From Burkholderia sp. S171 (lineage in GTDB: Bacteria; Pseudomonadota; Gammaproteobacteria; Burkholderiales; Burkholderiaceae), in contig NZ_LMUF01000004.1 in NCBI RefSeq assembly GCF_009766085.1, forward strand, positions 1-64,000: a stretch of DNA of 64,000 nucleotides. The letters are read 5' to 3'. Of this stretch, positions 1-8,852 are shown piece after piece. A program made the position numbers and the translations under genes. The stretch's first letter is position 1. The number at the start of each line of letters is the position of its first letter. A model generated the notes under the pieces. The model made no database searches and was not told where the DNA came from. It worked only from the letters and a program-made list of their open reading frames with translations.

Positions 1-384
1 TTCGCGTCGCTGCATCTGCAGCACAGAAACGAGATTATGTCGTGCGTTTCGCTTTTCGTCAACAGGTTTTTTACTTCACCTGAACTTTCCGATTCGCTGC
101 GAAGCCCGTCCTGCTTGGCTCCGCGGCATCCTCTTAAGCGCCACGCTTACTGCACTTTCTCACTTCCCTTCGCCTCTTTGGGAAGCGAAGGAACGGAATT
201 CTAGTGCCCGTTTCACCCTTGCGCAAGGGGTTCGTGAAAAGAATTTCAACGGAGCCCCCCGCCGTAATAAAGAGCGCAAAAGGAAGGCGCAAAACCGGCA
301 TCGCTGAGAGGCCGTGCACTAATGGTCCAACCGGACGCATAGCGACTACAATCTAAGGTTCTCTGCACCTGATAACTGCCTCCT
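1..384. other. Intergenic / window edge, no gene supported
   Basis: No reading frame here has family resemblance or a convincing ribosome binding site. The only structure I see is a 14-base palindrome, CCCTTGCGCAAGGG at 216-229, flanked by TTTCAC and GTGAAA to give an imperfect longer hairpin. It could be a terminator for a gene to the left of the window or part of the upstream region of the gene at 385. Confidence 0.4.
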
Positions 385-1599
385 ATGCGCTCGCGAATCG
401 CCAAACGACTTCCCCCGGATGCCGACAAGCTTGTCGGTCTTTCGCTCTCGCTCTTCGCATCGGGCAGCCGTATAGAAGACCGATTCTGGGAAGCGCGTCT
501 CGACACCCTTCTCGGGAAAATTGTGCGCAACGGCAATCAGACTGCGCTTGATGCCGCGCTTGACCATCTTCAACTCAAGTTTCCGGACGCTTATGGCGCC
601 CTCGCCGATATGGCGGAAACACAAAGCGAGTCGTTCGCGATCGAGATCGACGGCATGCCGCACGAAGCGCTATTGATCGCGGCGCCCGTGCTGGCATGGA
701 CGCGTTACTCGATCCCGTCCGGGCCGCTCAAGACCGACGTGGTCGACGCCTTGCGTGCTCAGTTGCAAGCGCATGTGCTCGCTGAAGGCGCCAAGGTGTC
801 GGTTGCACCGTACCTCTATAGCATCGACCAGTTGCCGCGCCACCACGTGGAAACTGCGCGTGTGGCGCAGCAACTCATACAGACCGTGCTCGGCAACGCG
901 CCAGCGCGCCTCAATCTTGGTGACTTGCCTGAAACCTCACCGATTCTCGCCGATCCGCGCTTCTTGCTTGCAATGGCGATCGTGCCCGCTGGCGACGCGC
1001 TGTTTCGGTGGCAAGAGGAAACGGCCGGCACTCGGATTGAACGCGGCCAGTGCCTTGAACACTGGGCAACCCAAGGTGGCGCCAGTTTTGCCGCGATCCT
1101 GCCCGGCTGCGAATTCGAATGCCTGTTGCCCGACGCCTACTACTCGGCATGTCGTGACGCGGACGAACAAGTTCGGCCGCACTCGGTCCGTACCGCCGTT
1201 CGCTACCTGTTCGACACGCTCGGCACAGCGCCTGACGAATTACGCGCCGTGATCGCAGGGTTCGGCGAGCAGCGCGTGGACGAATATCGGATCGGCTTTA
1301 CTCGCCGTGGCAGCAACGACGTGATCTATGGCGTCGTCTGGCCGCTCTACGGACGGGAAAACGGCGAAATTAACGCGGCGGAAGAAGCAGCCGAACTCGA
1401 AGGCGTGGATGGTCCGGTTGAGGAGATCGTTGCGTTGTTGAAGCGCTCGGGCGTAACCGAAGTGCGTCGTCACACCGGCCGTTTCGAGCCGGAATATTGC
1501 GATGACTGCGGTGTGCCGCTGTATGCGGATCCGCTCGGGGAAATCGTCCATGCGGAAATGCCGGAAGACGCTGAGCCAGCCCAGCCGCATTTCCACTGA
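385..1599 (+). CDS. DUF2863 family protein
   Basis: A 404-residue soluble protein that I recognise as the DUF2863 family of Burkholderiaceae and relatives; its function is unknown to me. There is no signal peptide or membrane segment. A Cys pair near the C-terminus (C372 and C375, in ECDDCGVP-like context) could bind metal, although only one pair is present. The gene stands alone, with a strong terminator about 170 bases downstream. The start at 385 is the first in-frame ATG; no strong Shine-Dalgarno is seen, so the start is only moderately certain. Confidence 0.75.
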   Translation: MRSRIAKRLPPDADKLVGLSLSLFASGSRIEDRFWEARLDTLLGKIVRNGNQTALDAALDHLQLKFPDAYGALADMAETQSESFAIEIDGMPHEALLIAAPVLAWTRYSIPSGPLKTDVVDALRAQLQAHVLAEGAKVSVAPYLYSIDQLPRHHVETARVAQQLIQTVLGNAPARLNLGDLPETSPILADPRFLLAMAIVPAGDALFRWQEETAGTRIERGQCLEHWATQGGASFAAILPGCEFECLLPDAYYSACRDADEQVRPHSVRTAVRYLFDTLGTAPDELRAVIAGFGEQRVDEYRIGFTRRGSNDVIYGVVWPLYGRENGEINAAEEAAELEGVDGPVEEIVALLKRSGVTEVRRHTGRFEPEYCDDCGVPLYADPLGEIVHAEMPEDAEPAQPHFH

Positions 1600-2490
1600 A
1601 GCAAGAGGTTGGACAGGGAGGTTGAAGGCGTTTGCGGCTCGCGTGCCGAACGTTGTCGCGTTCCCTCGTTGGCATCACCGCAAGTAATCGGGAAGTTAGC
1701 GTATGCGTACTTGCGGAATTCGACGCAGCGCAAATCCTGACGGGACCGACCTCAACTTCTTGATCCAATACAAAAACCCGTTCCAACGCTCGTTGGAACG
1801 GGTTTTTTTGCACGCCGAACTCGCAACGCCCAACTACCGCTTGCAAGGGACATCTCCAGAATCGGCGTCGCGCGAACAAAGCCGCGTTCCAGCTCCCCCG
1901 AAATAAAACCATTCCACGAAGCAGTCCCAAGCGTCGAGTTAGCTATCCCGACCAACGGACTTGGGCGGTTGATCCGCCCTATCGTCCATGCGATGCATTT
2001 GGGTAGCACCGTCATTCTTCCCTCTTCATTCCTTGGGTCGCTATCTGCCCCTCCGCAGCCACTATTGAGCGGTCAAAATCAACGCGAGAAGCAGCGAAAA
2101 GCGCAAACCACTTGCCGCGTTGTTAGATCAAAACAACGCCGTGGGCAAATTCAAACAAGAACAACCCGAATTATCCTCATGTAGAGCTGCGTCTCGGCAC
2201 GGAAGCGCGCCTCGGATAAGTCTCATTCCGTCTCGCATTCGCACTTCGATTTGAGAAGTATCCCAACTTCGACCACATATATTGAGACTTCTCTCAGCGA
2301 ACCTGCCTCGAACAGCGATTAATTCACCCAAACAACCCGCAGGCGGAACGTAGCACGTGATTTTGTGCGTATTGCCTATGCCGTTCGGTCAGGGCGCAAT
2401 TTCGGCCGCAATTGGTCATTATCGGTTTAGCCGCATATCGCCCGCCCGGAAGCGGGCATCGCGCCGAACCCATATAACAATGAGGCACGT
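1600..2490. other. Long non-coding interval (891 bp)
   Basis: No convincing gene. It contains the strong hairpin terminator at 1772-1809. From about 2080 to 2340 the sequence is visibly richer in A+T than the flanking genes. A 6-bp hairpin, GCCCGC/GCGGGC, lies at 2440-2457 just before the response regulator gene. The 170 bases between the stop at 1599 and the terminator could be a 3' untranslated region or a small RNA. I could not fold a tRNA from it. Confidence 0.5.
1772..1809 (+). terminator. Strong intrinsic terminator
   Basis: A perfect 17-base inverted repeat (arms 1772-1788 and 1791-1807, two-base loop as drawn) with a G+C core and flanking A and T runs. It ends in seven T on the plus strand. 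Because both flanks are A/T runs it could work in both directions. It lies about 170 bases after the DUF2863 gene. Confidence 0.85.
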
Positions 2491-3309
2491 ATGAAATTCA
2501 CGATAGTCAACTCCGAAGCCGAGCGTCGCGAAGGTTTGAAGGCGCTTTTAAGGCACATCGACCGACGCGCGCGTTTCAACGAAGCAAAAGACTGGCGTCA
2601 AGCGGCAAGCGCGGTCCTGCGGCTCGATCCGGACATGATCGTGATCGACTGGCACGAGGCCATGCGCATGGCAGATCTGCGCACGCTGCTGAACGCTTTC
2701 CCGAGTACCCCTGCGGCAATCATCGTGGACGAAGCATCAACCGCGCAGGTCCGCATGCTTCTCAGCGCCGGCGTGCTCGGTGTGGTGCCACGCGATCTCG
2801 ACCCTACATTGATTGTTCGTGCGCTCGAAATGGTTCTGCTGGGTGGCCACTACGTTCCTGTGTGCGCGCTTGATCCGACGATCGAGTCCGTTTTCCTGCC
2901 GCGTCGCGACACCGGACCGAAAGATTTCCGAAAGGGCTCAAAACGGTTCAACACACTGTCGCTGCGCCAGCAACAAATCATGCGCTGCGTCCACATGGGC
3001 AGCACCAACAAGATCATTGCGAAGACACTTGGAATCAGCGAGGGCACAGTGAAAATCCACTTGGGCAGCATCTTCCAGCAGCTCGGTGCACCGAATCGCG
3101 CCGCGGCCGTTGCTATTTATAACGGCTGGCAAAATGGCTATCTTGAAGTCCTGAAGCGCGAGGCCGACGCGTCGCCACGGCCGGCTCTCGGCGATGCCGG
3201 TCCGGTGCCACTGCGCGCGGCCGCTATGCTGACGTACGGGCCACGGCCGGAAATAGACGAACACTTGCTGCCAATGGCCGCTCAACCCCAACCCCGCTTC
3301 GGTGACTGA
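2491..3309 (+). CDS. LuxR/NarL-type response regulator with degenerate receiver
   Basis: A 272-residue DNA-binding regulator. Residues 1-120 have a receiver-like fold: the phosphoacceptor candidate D53 sits in VIDWHE. The acidic pair expected after strand 1 is replaced by N7-S8 (IVNSEAERREG), and the conserved lysine is R101 (GVVPRD). Residues 155-212 form a LuxR-type helix-turn-helix (LSLRQQQIM, NKIIAKTLGISEGTVKIHL). The C-terminal 60 residues are a low-complexity tail. GAGG lies 8 bases before the ATG. No sensor kinase is next to it. With two of the three phosphorylation elements altered, it may act without classical phosphorylation; that is inference. Confidence 0.85.
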   Translation: MKFTIVNSEAERREGLKALLRHIDRRARFNEAKDWRQAASAVLRLDPDMIVIDWHEAMRMADLRTLLNAFPSTPAAIIVDEASTAQVRMLLSAGVLGVVPRDLDPTLIVRALEMVLLGGHYVPVCALDPTIESVFLPRRDTGPKDFRKGSKRFNTLSLRQQQIMRCVHMGSTNKIIAKTLGISEGTVKIHLGSIFQQLGAPNRAAAVAIYNGWQNGYLEVLKREADASPRPALGDAGPVPLRAAAMLTYGPRPEIDEHLLPMAAQPQPRFGD

Positions 3310-3417
3310 ACACGGTCGTTTCACAGTCAGGACGCAACGCGTAAATTAACGCGTTGCGTGTTGCAAAATCCCCCCTGGCACAGTCAATGCACACGTTTTC
3401 GGGCGCAAACGAGTAAT

Positions 3418-4101
3418 ATGAGATTTATGGGTTTCTTCTACACACCTCTTCCGCTTTGGCTCGCAATAGGTGGCTGGATTGTCACTGTGGGCGTGCTCGC
3501 GCTTGCGATCTGGAAGAACCCGTTTCGACGGTTGCAAGATGGGACGCTTCAGCACGTCTGGTTTGGCATTGTCGTCGCGGTGACGGTACTGTGGGCGTGC
3601 AACACCTGGTTCGAGGACGGCCCCGCCATTCATCTGCTGGGCGCAACACTGATGGTCACCCTGTTTGACTGGCAACTCGCCATGGTCGGCATGGCCGTGA
3701 CAACCGGTCTGGCTGCCGTCGTGCTGGATGCCTCATGGCCCGGCGTTCCCGTGACCTTCCTGCTGTTCGGGGCATTGCCTGTCGCCGTTTCGTCGCTGCT
3801 ACAAAAAGCGATCCAGGCGTGGATTCCGCGGAGTCTCTTCGTCTTCATCGTCGGTCACGGTTTCCTGACCTCGGCATGCGCCGTCGCCATAGCGTGCTCG
3901 GCAGGACTGCTGCTGCAAATCGTGCTTGCCGATGGCGACGTTATTATCCCGGCTGGATTTACGCTCGCTGCCTCCCTGCTCGTCGCCGGTGAGGCCTTAT
4001 TTACCGGCGTGTTCACCATCTTGATCACCGTCTACCGGCCGACCTGGATCACTACGTTCGACGTCCGGCGTTATCGGCTGGATCGTGGCCCGCGCGTCTG
4101 A
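3418..4101 (+). CDS. CbiM-like energy-coupling factor transporter membrane protein
   Basis: A hydrophobic protein of about 227 residues with roughly six membrane segments. It resembles the CbiM family of ECF transporter permeases: the HLLGATL segment and the C-terminal AGEALFTG segment match family-conserved regions. The usual CbiM N-terminal MHI metal-binding start is absent, the protein beginning MRFMGFFYTP. No EcfA ATPase, EcfT or CbiN gene lies nearby, so it is an orphan component. An upstream GTG at 3358 is in frame, but the 20 extra residues are hydrophilic and unlike the family. ATG 3418 or 3427 is the likely start. Confidence 0.65.
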   Translation: MRFMGFFYTPLPLWLAIGGWIVTVGVLALAIWKNPFRRLQDGTLQHVWFGIVVAVTVLWACNTWFEDGPAIHLLGATLMVTLFDWQLAMVGMAVTTGLAAVVLDASWPGVPVTFLLFGALPVAVSSLLQKAIQAWIPRSLFVFIVGHGFLTSACAVAIACSAGLLLQIVLADGDVIIPAGFTLAASLLVAGEALFTGVFTILITVYRPTWITTFDVRRYRLDRGPRV

Positions 4102-4287
4102 ACGCCGCATTGATCTAAACCCATCGATCCCGGCGATTCCAAACCTTATCCCGCATCAAGGTCCATGGCAGAACCTGTGTGGAGGCCGGACATCGTCGGC
4201 GGTTAGTGAAAGAATTTAATATAAGATGGAACTCCCGCTCACTGTCGGGCATCTTACGTGCCTGTTGTCTCTTTAGTGCATAACCTG

Positions 4288-4887
4288 ATGGATAGTATTC
4301 AAGTACCGCGTCGACTGCTCCGGCTGGTCGGCCGGCTGGTGGCAATTGCATCAATGGCGACACTCGCGTCGGCCGCATGCAGTGCCACCGCGTTCGCCGA
4401 TACGCTCGATGAACGCAACGAGCTCGTCAATCACTTCGTCACCGACTTCAACGCCAATCCCTTGGTGGCCGACTGCGCCGCGCACGGAAGTTTCGTGGCG
4501 AGTACGTCGACGGCGTTCGACCATGTGGAGTTTCCGGCCAGTTCCTTCGATTCCGCTCATGGCAGCATCGTCCCGTGGAACGACGCCTTCGACGACCACA
4601 AACAACGCATCAAGGTCGACAACGTCGTGACAGTCGAGGGCCTTGGGGTCACCAAGGACGGCGACTCAAGCCCTTCCACGCTGAAGTTCCGATGCGGCTA
4701 TGTAGGGAGCCAGATGCTGGCTTTCGGCTGGAATGATCCCGTGCCTTCAGCCAGGCCGCGCGCGGAACCCCGCTCGAGTCACGGTGCAAAAGGCCGGCAT
4801 GGTGCGAGTAAGGGCAAAGGCAAGACAAGTTCGAAATCGGCAGGCAGTAAGACGACGAAAAAATCGTCGGGCAAAAAGAAGCACTGA
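4288..4887 (+). CDS. Secreted protein with lysine-rich C-terminal tail (BspC-like?)
   Basis: A protein of about 199 residues. It has a basic N-region (RRLLRLVGR), a hydrophobic core and a plausible signal peptidase site after AFA, so it is probably periplasmic. The mature part has two cysteines that could form a disulfide (in ADCAAHG and FRCGYVG). The last 34 residues (encoded at 4783-4884) contain 11 Lys with Ser, Gly and Thr, like a histone H1 tail. I have a weak memory of similar Burkholderia proteins annotated as BspC-domain proteins; treat that as unproven. A GTG at 4258 is in frame but would put ten residues ahead of the signal peptide. Confidence 0.6.
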   Translation: MDSIQVPRRLLRLVGRLVAIASMATLASAACSATAFADTLDERNELVNHFVTDFNANPLVADCAAHGSFVASTSTAFDHVEFPASSFDSAHGSIVPWNDAFDDHKQRIKVDNVVTVEGLGVTKDGDSSPSTLKFRCGYVGSQMLAFGWNDPVPSARPRAEPRSSHGAKGRHGASKGKGKTSSKSAGSKTTKKSSGKKKH

Positions 4888-4960
4888 ACCGGGTTCTCTG
4901 AGTCGCTGTCCTCCGACTCATCGTCCACTGACTCACTGTCTCGAGCGCGGCCGAAAAGGG

Positions 4961-4998
4961 AAAAGGGCGTGATCGCCGTCTAGCGATCACGCCCTTTT
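4961..4998. terminator. Bidirectional intrinsic terminator
   Basis: A perfect 16-base inverted repeat, arms 4961-4976 and 4983-4998 (AAAAGGGCGTGATCGC and its complement), with a six-base loop. It lies between the convergent genes ending at 4887 (plus) and 5070 (minus), so it can serve both. Confidence 0.85.
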
Positions 4999-5069
4999 GC
5001 TGCAGGCCCTTCGGAACGCACGCGCATCGCATGCGTTCAGTCGTGCTCACCTCCCTCCGATTGCCAGCC

Positions 5070-6230
5070 TCAGAATGCCTGGAGATGCCGCAGCATAGCC
5101 TGAAGCATCGACGCCCCCAACGCAGCGCTGCGCTCTCCGTTCCATCCAACCCGCTCGTCCGGCAGATTCGCGTTGTCCTTGAACGGCATCTCAAGCGTCA
5201 GCGACAAACATCCAAACTCGTTGCCCACATATTTAGACGCCAGCTTCAACGCGTCCGTCTGGTACTTGCTCGCTTCATAGCCGTACACGTCCTGGAAATC
5301 GGGACTCGCCTGCTTGAAGCATTCGATGAACGCCTTCTGTTCCTGCGCTTGTCTTTCGGTAAAGCCGGGCAGCATCTCCGATCCGGCCACGAATACGTAA
5401 GGCAATGCTTCGTCACCGTGAATATCGAAGAAAAGATCGCAGCCCAGCGCATGAATGGCATTACGAACGGCCAGCACTTCAGGACTGCGCGCTGCGTCCG
5501 GTTCCATCCATTCGCGATTCAGGTTGGCACCCGCGGCGTTCGTGCGCAGGTTGCCAAGCACGCTGCCATCGGGATTCATGTTCGGCACGATATGGAACAC
5601 GGCGTGATCAAAGATCAACCGTGCGACAGGATCACCCGCCCAGTCGCCCCAGCCCGCCAGCCGTTTGATCAGCCCTTCCACGAACCACTCGGCCATGGTC
5701 TCGCCGGGATGCTGACGCGCGATAATCCACACGTTCTTCTTCGGCTTCACCGGGCGCTCGGTCTCCTCGGTCAACCCAAGCGACACCAGCGACATCGGCC
5801 GGCCTTGCACTGTCCGGCCGATTTCAGTGAGCGTCGCGTGCGGCATCTGCTGAACGGCGCCAAGGAAACCCGCATGGCGCTCTTCGCTATACGGCTCGAA
5901 ATAGGCGTAATAGACAGCGTCAAAGTCGGGCGTGTGCTCAATGGTCAGCACGCGACCATCGTAACGCGTGGGTACGCGAAACCAGTTGATCCGGTCGTAG
6001 CTCGCCACCGCCCGATACTCGCGCCAGCCATCGGCGAACGCACAGTCAGCGGCGTTCTCGAAGCTCATGGTGAGCGGCTCGTCGCGCACGCCCGAGACGC
6101 GGAAGTAGAACCACTGCGCAAAGTCGGCGTGGCTGTCCGAACGCACACGCAGGCGAATGGCCGCGGGATCGTCGGCAGACACAACGTCTATCGCGCCGGC
6201 ATCGAATTGACTCGTGATTGAAATGCTCAT
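5070..6230 (-). CDS. M14 family zinc carboxypeptidase (cytosolic CCP-like)
   Basis: A 386-residue protein with no signal peptide. Residues 1-130 form a beta-rich N-terminal domain typical of the cytosolic carboxypeptidase (CCP/Nna1, M14B) branch. The catalytic domain follows: zinc ligands H174 and E177 in QHPGET, N219-P-D-G, substrate-binding R229, N238-R239, third zinc ligand H271 in DIHGDE, and the general base E347 in LTLEMPF. All key residues are present, so it should be active. Eukaryotic relatives trim glutamates from tubulin; the bacterial substrate is not known to me. It converges on the terminator at 4961-4998 and is followed upstream by yaaA on the same strand. Confidence 0.88.
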   Translation of the reverse strand: MSISITSQFDAGAIDVVSADDPAAIRLRVRSDSHADFAQWFYFRVSGVRDEPLTMSFENAADCAFADGWREYRAVASYDRINWFRVPTRYDGRVLTIEHTPDFDAVYYAYFEPYSEERHAGFLGAVQQMPHATLTEIGRTVQGRPMSLVSLGLTEETERPVKPKKNVWIIARQHPGETMAEWFVEGLIKRLAGWGDWAGDPVARLIFDHAVFHIVPNMNPDGSVLGNLRTNAAGANLNREWMEPDAARSPEVLAVRNAIHALGCDLFFDIHGDEALPYVFVAGSEMLPGFTERQAQEQKAFIECFKQASPDFQDVYGYEASKYQTDALKLASKYVGNEFGCLSLTLEMPFKDNANLPDERVGWNGERSAALGASMLQAMLRHLQAF

Positions 6231-6274
6231 GACGCTTCCTTAATAATGCGGAATCTAGTCCGTACGCGCCGCGC

Positions 6275-7054
6275 TCAAAGACCCAGCCGCCGGCGATACA
6301 CATAACTCGTTTCAGTCGATGCCTTTTTATCGAAGGCATAGCCATCGCTGTCAAAAGCCTTCAGGCCTTCCGGCTCGTCAATTCGATGCTGCACCGCGAA
6401 CCGCGCCATCAAACCGCGCGCGCGTTTAGCGTGAAAGCTGATGATCTTGTACTGGCCATTCTTCCAGTCCTGGAAGACCGGCGATATCACCGGCGCGTCC
6501 AGGCGCTTCGGCTTCACCGACTTGAAATACTCGTTGGACGCGCAGTTCACCAGCACGCGTGCGCCCTTCTGTTTTTTCATCTGTGCGTTGAGGGCCGCCG
6601 TGATGCGGTCGCCCCAAAACGCATACAAATCCTTGCCGCGAGCGTTGGCGAACTTGGTGCCCATCTCCAGCCGATACGGTTGCAACAGATCCAGCGGCCG
6701 CAGCAGCCCGTACAACCCGGACAACACACGCACATGAGTTTGCGCGTAGTCGAGATCGGCTGCATGCAGCGACTTTGCGTCGAAACCTTCGTAGACATCG
6801 CCGTTGAACGCCAGCATGGCCTGCTTCGAATTATGCGTATCAAAGCTCGGCGACCAGTCCGCATAGCGCTGGAAATTGAGTCGCGCGAGCGGATCGGAGA
6901 TATGCATGAGGCTGCCAATATCCTGTGGCGAGAGCTTGCGCAAGGCGTCGATCAGTTCGGCGGAATCGGCGGCGAATTCAGGCAACGTGTGCTTGGTAAC
7001 GTGAGGCGGTGTCTCGTAGTCGAGCGATTTGGCCGGCGATAGAACGATTATCAT
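6275..7054 (-). CDS. yaaA: Peroxide stress protein YaaA
   Basis: A 259-residue protein of the YaaA/DUF328 family; E. coli YaaA is 258 residues. In E. coli the family lowers free iron and protects DNA and proteins during H2O2 stress. The N-terminus [16 protein letters not shown] and later segments such as [12 protein letters not shown] and NCASNEYF are family hallmarks. The reading frame is open for 67 more codons upstream, but the family start is the ATG at 7054. It is divergent from the PIN-domain gene at 7110, with 55 bases between for two promoters. Confidence 0.93.
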   Translation of the reverse strand: MIIVLSPAKSLDYETPPHVTKHTLPEFAADSAELIDALRKLSPQDIGSLMHISDPLARLNFQRYADWSPSFDTHNSKQAMLAFNGDVYEGFDAKSLHAADLDYAQTHVRVLSGLYGLLRPLDLLQPYRLEMGTKFANARGKDLYAFWGDRITAALNAQMKKQKGARVLVNCASNEYFKSVKPKRLDAPVISPVFQDWKNGQYKIISFHAKRARGLMARFAVQHRIDEPEGLKAFDSDGYAFDKKASTETSYVYRRRLGL

Positions 7055-7109
7055 AGGGGCTCGCCGGCAGACTGCCAACGATGAAGACGGAAACCCTCGA
7101 TTGTATCGA

Positions 7110-7625
7110 ATGAAAAAATCCCCCGTGCTGCGTGCCGTCCTGGATTCGAATGTCTGGATTGATATCTTGGTATTCGACGACCCCGTCACGCGTCCAATCC
7201 GCGTTGCCCTTGAAGCCGGCGCGCTGGAAGCGCTGATCGACTCGCGCTGCCTCAAAGAACTGACGTATGTGCTGGACTATCCGCAATTCGTGCGCTTCGC
7301 TGTCAATAAGTCCGACGCGCTAGATACAGTCGCGCGGCTCTCGCGACTCGTTGCGCCCGAACCACTGCCCGCCGACGCACCGCCGTTGCCCAAATGCCGC
7401 GATCGCGACGACCAGAAGTTTCTTGAACTGGCGCACTTGAGCCGGGCGGACTGGCTGGTTTCGAAGGATCGCGCGGTGCTGAAACTCGCGAAACGCACAG
7501 CACGCGACTTTGGGTTTCGAATCGCCCAGCCGGGGCCGTTCGTGGCCAGTTTCGAAGCCCACATTGAAGCTTATGAAGAAACGACCAAAGAAACGAATAG
7601 AGATACAAACGCCATCGACGTTTAA
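7110..7625 (+). CDS. PIN-domain ribonuclease-like protein (putative toxin, unpaired)
   Basis: A 171-residue PIN-domain protein of the type annotated as putative toxin-antitoxin system toxin component (COG1569). Acidic residues of the active site are visible: D12 in LDSN, E50 in LKEL, the cluster D98/D100/D101 (CRDRDD) and D120 in SKDRAV. No antitoxin-like small gene is beside it: YaaA is divergent upstream and an aminotransferase follows 43 bases downstream. It could be a housekeeping RNA-processing PIN protein or an orphan toxin. The start at ATG 7110 is preferred over an upstream in-frame ATG that would overlap yaaA's start. Confidence 0.8.
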   Translation: MKKSPVLRAVLDSNVWIDILVFDDPVTRPIRVALEAGALEALIDSRCLKELTYVLDYPQFVRFAVNKSDALDTVARLSRLVAPEPLPADAPPLPKCRDRDDQKFLELAHLSRADWLVSKDRAVLKLAKRTARDFGFRIAQPGPFVASFEAHIEAYEETTKETNRDTNAIDV

Positions 7626-7668
7626 AATAGGACACATTTCCCTTTAGCGCAGCCGAAACGCCCACGCC

Positions 7669-8850
7669 ATGAACGCCTCGCACGACCTTTCGTTTTCGCC
7701 CGCCGTTCCCGCCATCACATCGCGCCTGCCGAACGTCGGCACGACCATCTTCACCGTCATGAGCGCACTCGCGACCCAGAAAGGCGCGGTCAATCTAGGT
7801 CAGGGCTTTCCGGATTTCGCATGCGATCCGCGCATTGTGGACGCCGTGTCGAACGCCATGCGCGACGGCCACAACCAGTATCCGCCGATGGCCGGCGCCG
7901 CTTCCCTACGCCACGCGATCAGCGACAAGATCGAACGGCTGTATGGCCGCCAGTACGACGCCGAGCGCGAGATCACCGTCACGGCCGGGGCGACCCAAGC
8001 CATCCTGACGGCCATTTTGTGCTGCGTGCATCCGGGCGACGAAGTCGTTGTGATCGAACCGATGTACGACTGCTACGTACCGGCGATCGAGCTGGCGGGC
8101 GGCAAACCGGTGTTTGTATCGCTGGAAGCACCCGATTACGCGTTGCCCTTCGACAAGATCGCCGCCGCGATCACGCCCAAAACGCGCCTGTTGATCATCA
8201 ACTCGCCGCACAATCCAACGGGCCGCGTTTGGCGCGCCGGGGACATGCAAAAGCTCGACGAGATCCTGCGCGGCACCAACGTGTTGATTCTCTCCGACGA
8301 AGTCTATGAACACATGGTCTTCGACGGCGCACCGCACGAAAGCGTGTCCCGCTATCCGGACCTGGCCGCGCGCAGTTTCGTGGTATCGAGTTTCGGCAAG
8401 ACCTTTCACGTCACGGGCTGGAAGATCGGCTACGTTGCCGCGCCCGCCGCGCTCACAGCCGAGTTCCGCAAAGTCCACCAGTTCAACGTCTTTACTGTGA
8501 ACACGCCGATGCAAGTCGGCATTGCGGAATACCTCAAAGACCCAGCGCCGTACCAGGAATTACCCGCTTTTTATCAGCAAAAACGCGATTTTTTCCGCGA
8601 AGGCCTCGCCAATTCGCGCTTCAAGCTGCTGCCTTGCGACGGCACGTATTTTCAGTGCGTCGACTATTCGGCCATCAGCGACCTGCCTGAGGCCGAGTTC
8701 TCGCAATGGCTCACGAGCGAGATTGGCGTCGCGGCCATTCCGGTGTCGGCGTTTTATCACGAGAGCCACGAATCGGGCGTCGTGCGCTTTTGCTTCGCGA
8801 AAAAGGAAGAGACGCTTCGCACCGCGCTTGAACGTCTCGCCAGTCTTTAA
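7669..8850 (+). CDS. PLP-dependent aminotransferase (methionine aminotransferase-like)
   Basis: A 393-residue fold-type I aminotransferase. The cofactor Schiff-base lysine is K244 in SSFGKTFHVTGWK. N182 (HNPTG), D210 and Y213 (LSDEVYEH) are the usual PLP contacts. N-terminal NLGQGFPDF and the overall length match the YbdL/KAT subgroup, which favours methionine, glutamine and aromatic amino acids with 2-oxo acids. The substrate is assigned by similarity only. It is 43 bases downstream of the PIN gene and converges on the glutathione transferase gene, with two bases between stops. Confidence 0.87.
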   Translation: MNASHDLSFSPAVPAITSRLPNVGTTIFTVMSALATQKGAVNLGQGFPDFACDPRIVDAVSNAMRDGHNQYPPMAGAASLRHAISDKIERLYGRQYDAEREITVTAGATQAILTAILCCVHPGDEVVVIEPMYDCYVPAIELAGGKPVFVSLEAPDYALPFDKIAAAITPKTRLLIINSPHNPTGRVWRAGDMQKLDEILRGTNVLILSDEVYEHMVFDGAPHESVSRYPDLAARSFVVSSFGKTFHVTGWKIGYVAAPAALTAEFRKVHQFNVFTVNTPMQVGIAEYLKDPAPYQELPAFYQQKRDFFREGLANSRFKLLPCDGTYFQCVDYSAISDLPEAEFSQWLTSEIGVAAIPVSAFYHESHESGVVRFCFAKKEETLRTALERLASL

Positions 8851-8852
8851 GA

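Noticed and set aside
1600..1771. Possible tRNA before the terminator
   Set aside because: No T-arm consensus or acceptor pairing could be found in either strand.
5031..6221. 396-codon plus-strand frame opposite the M14 peptidase
   Set aside because: Complement of a gene with all catalytic residues present; the plus-strand product has no motif.
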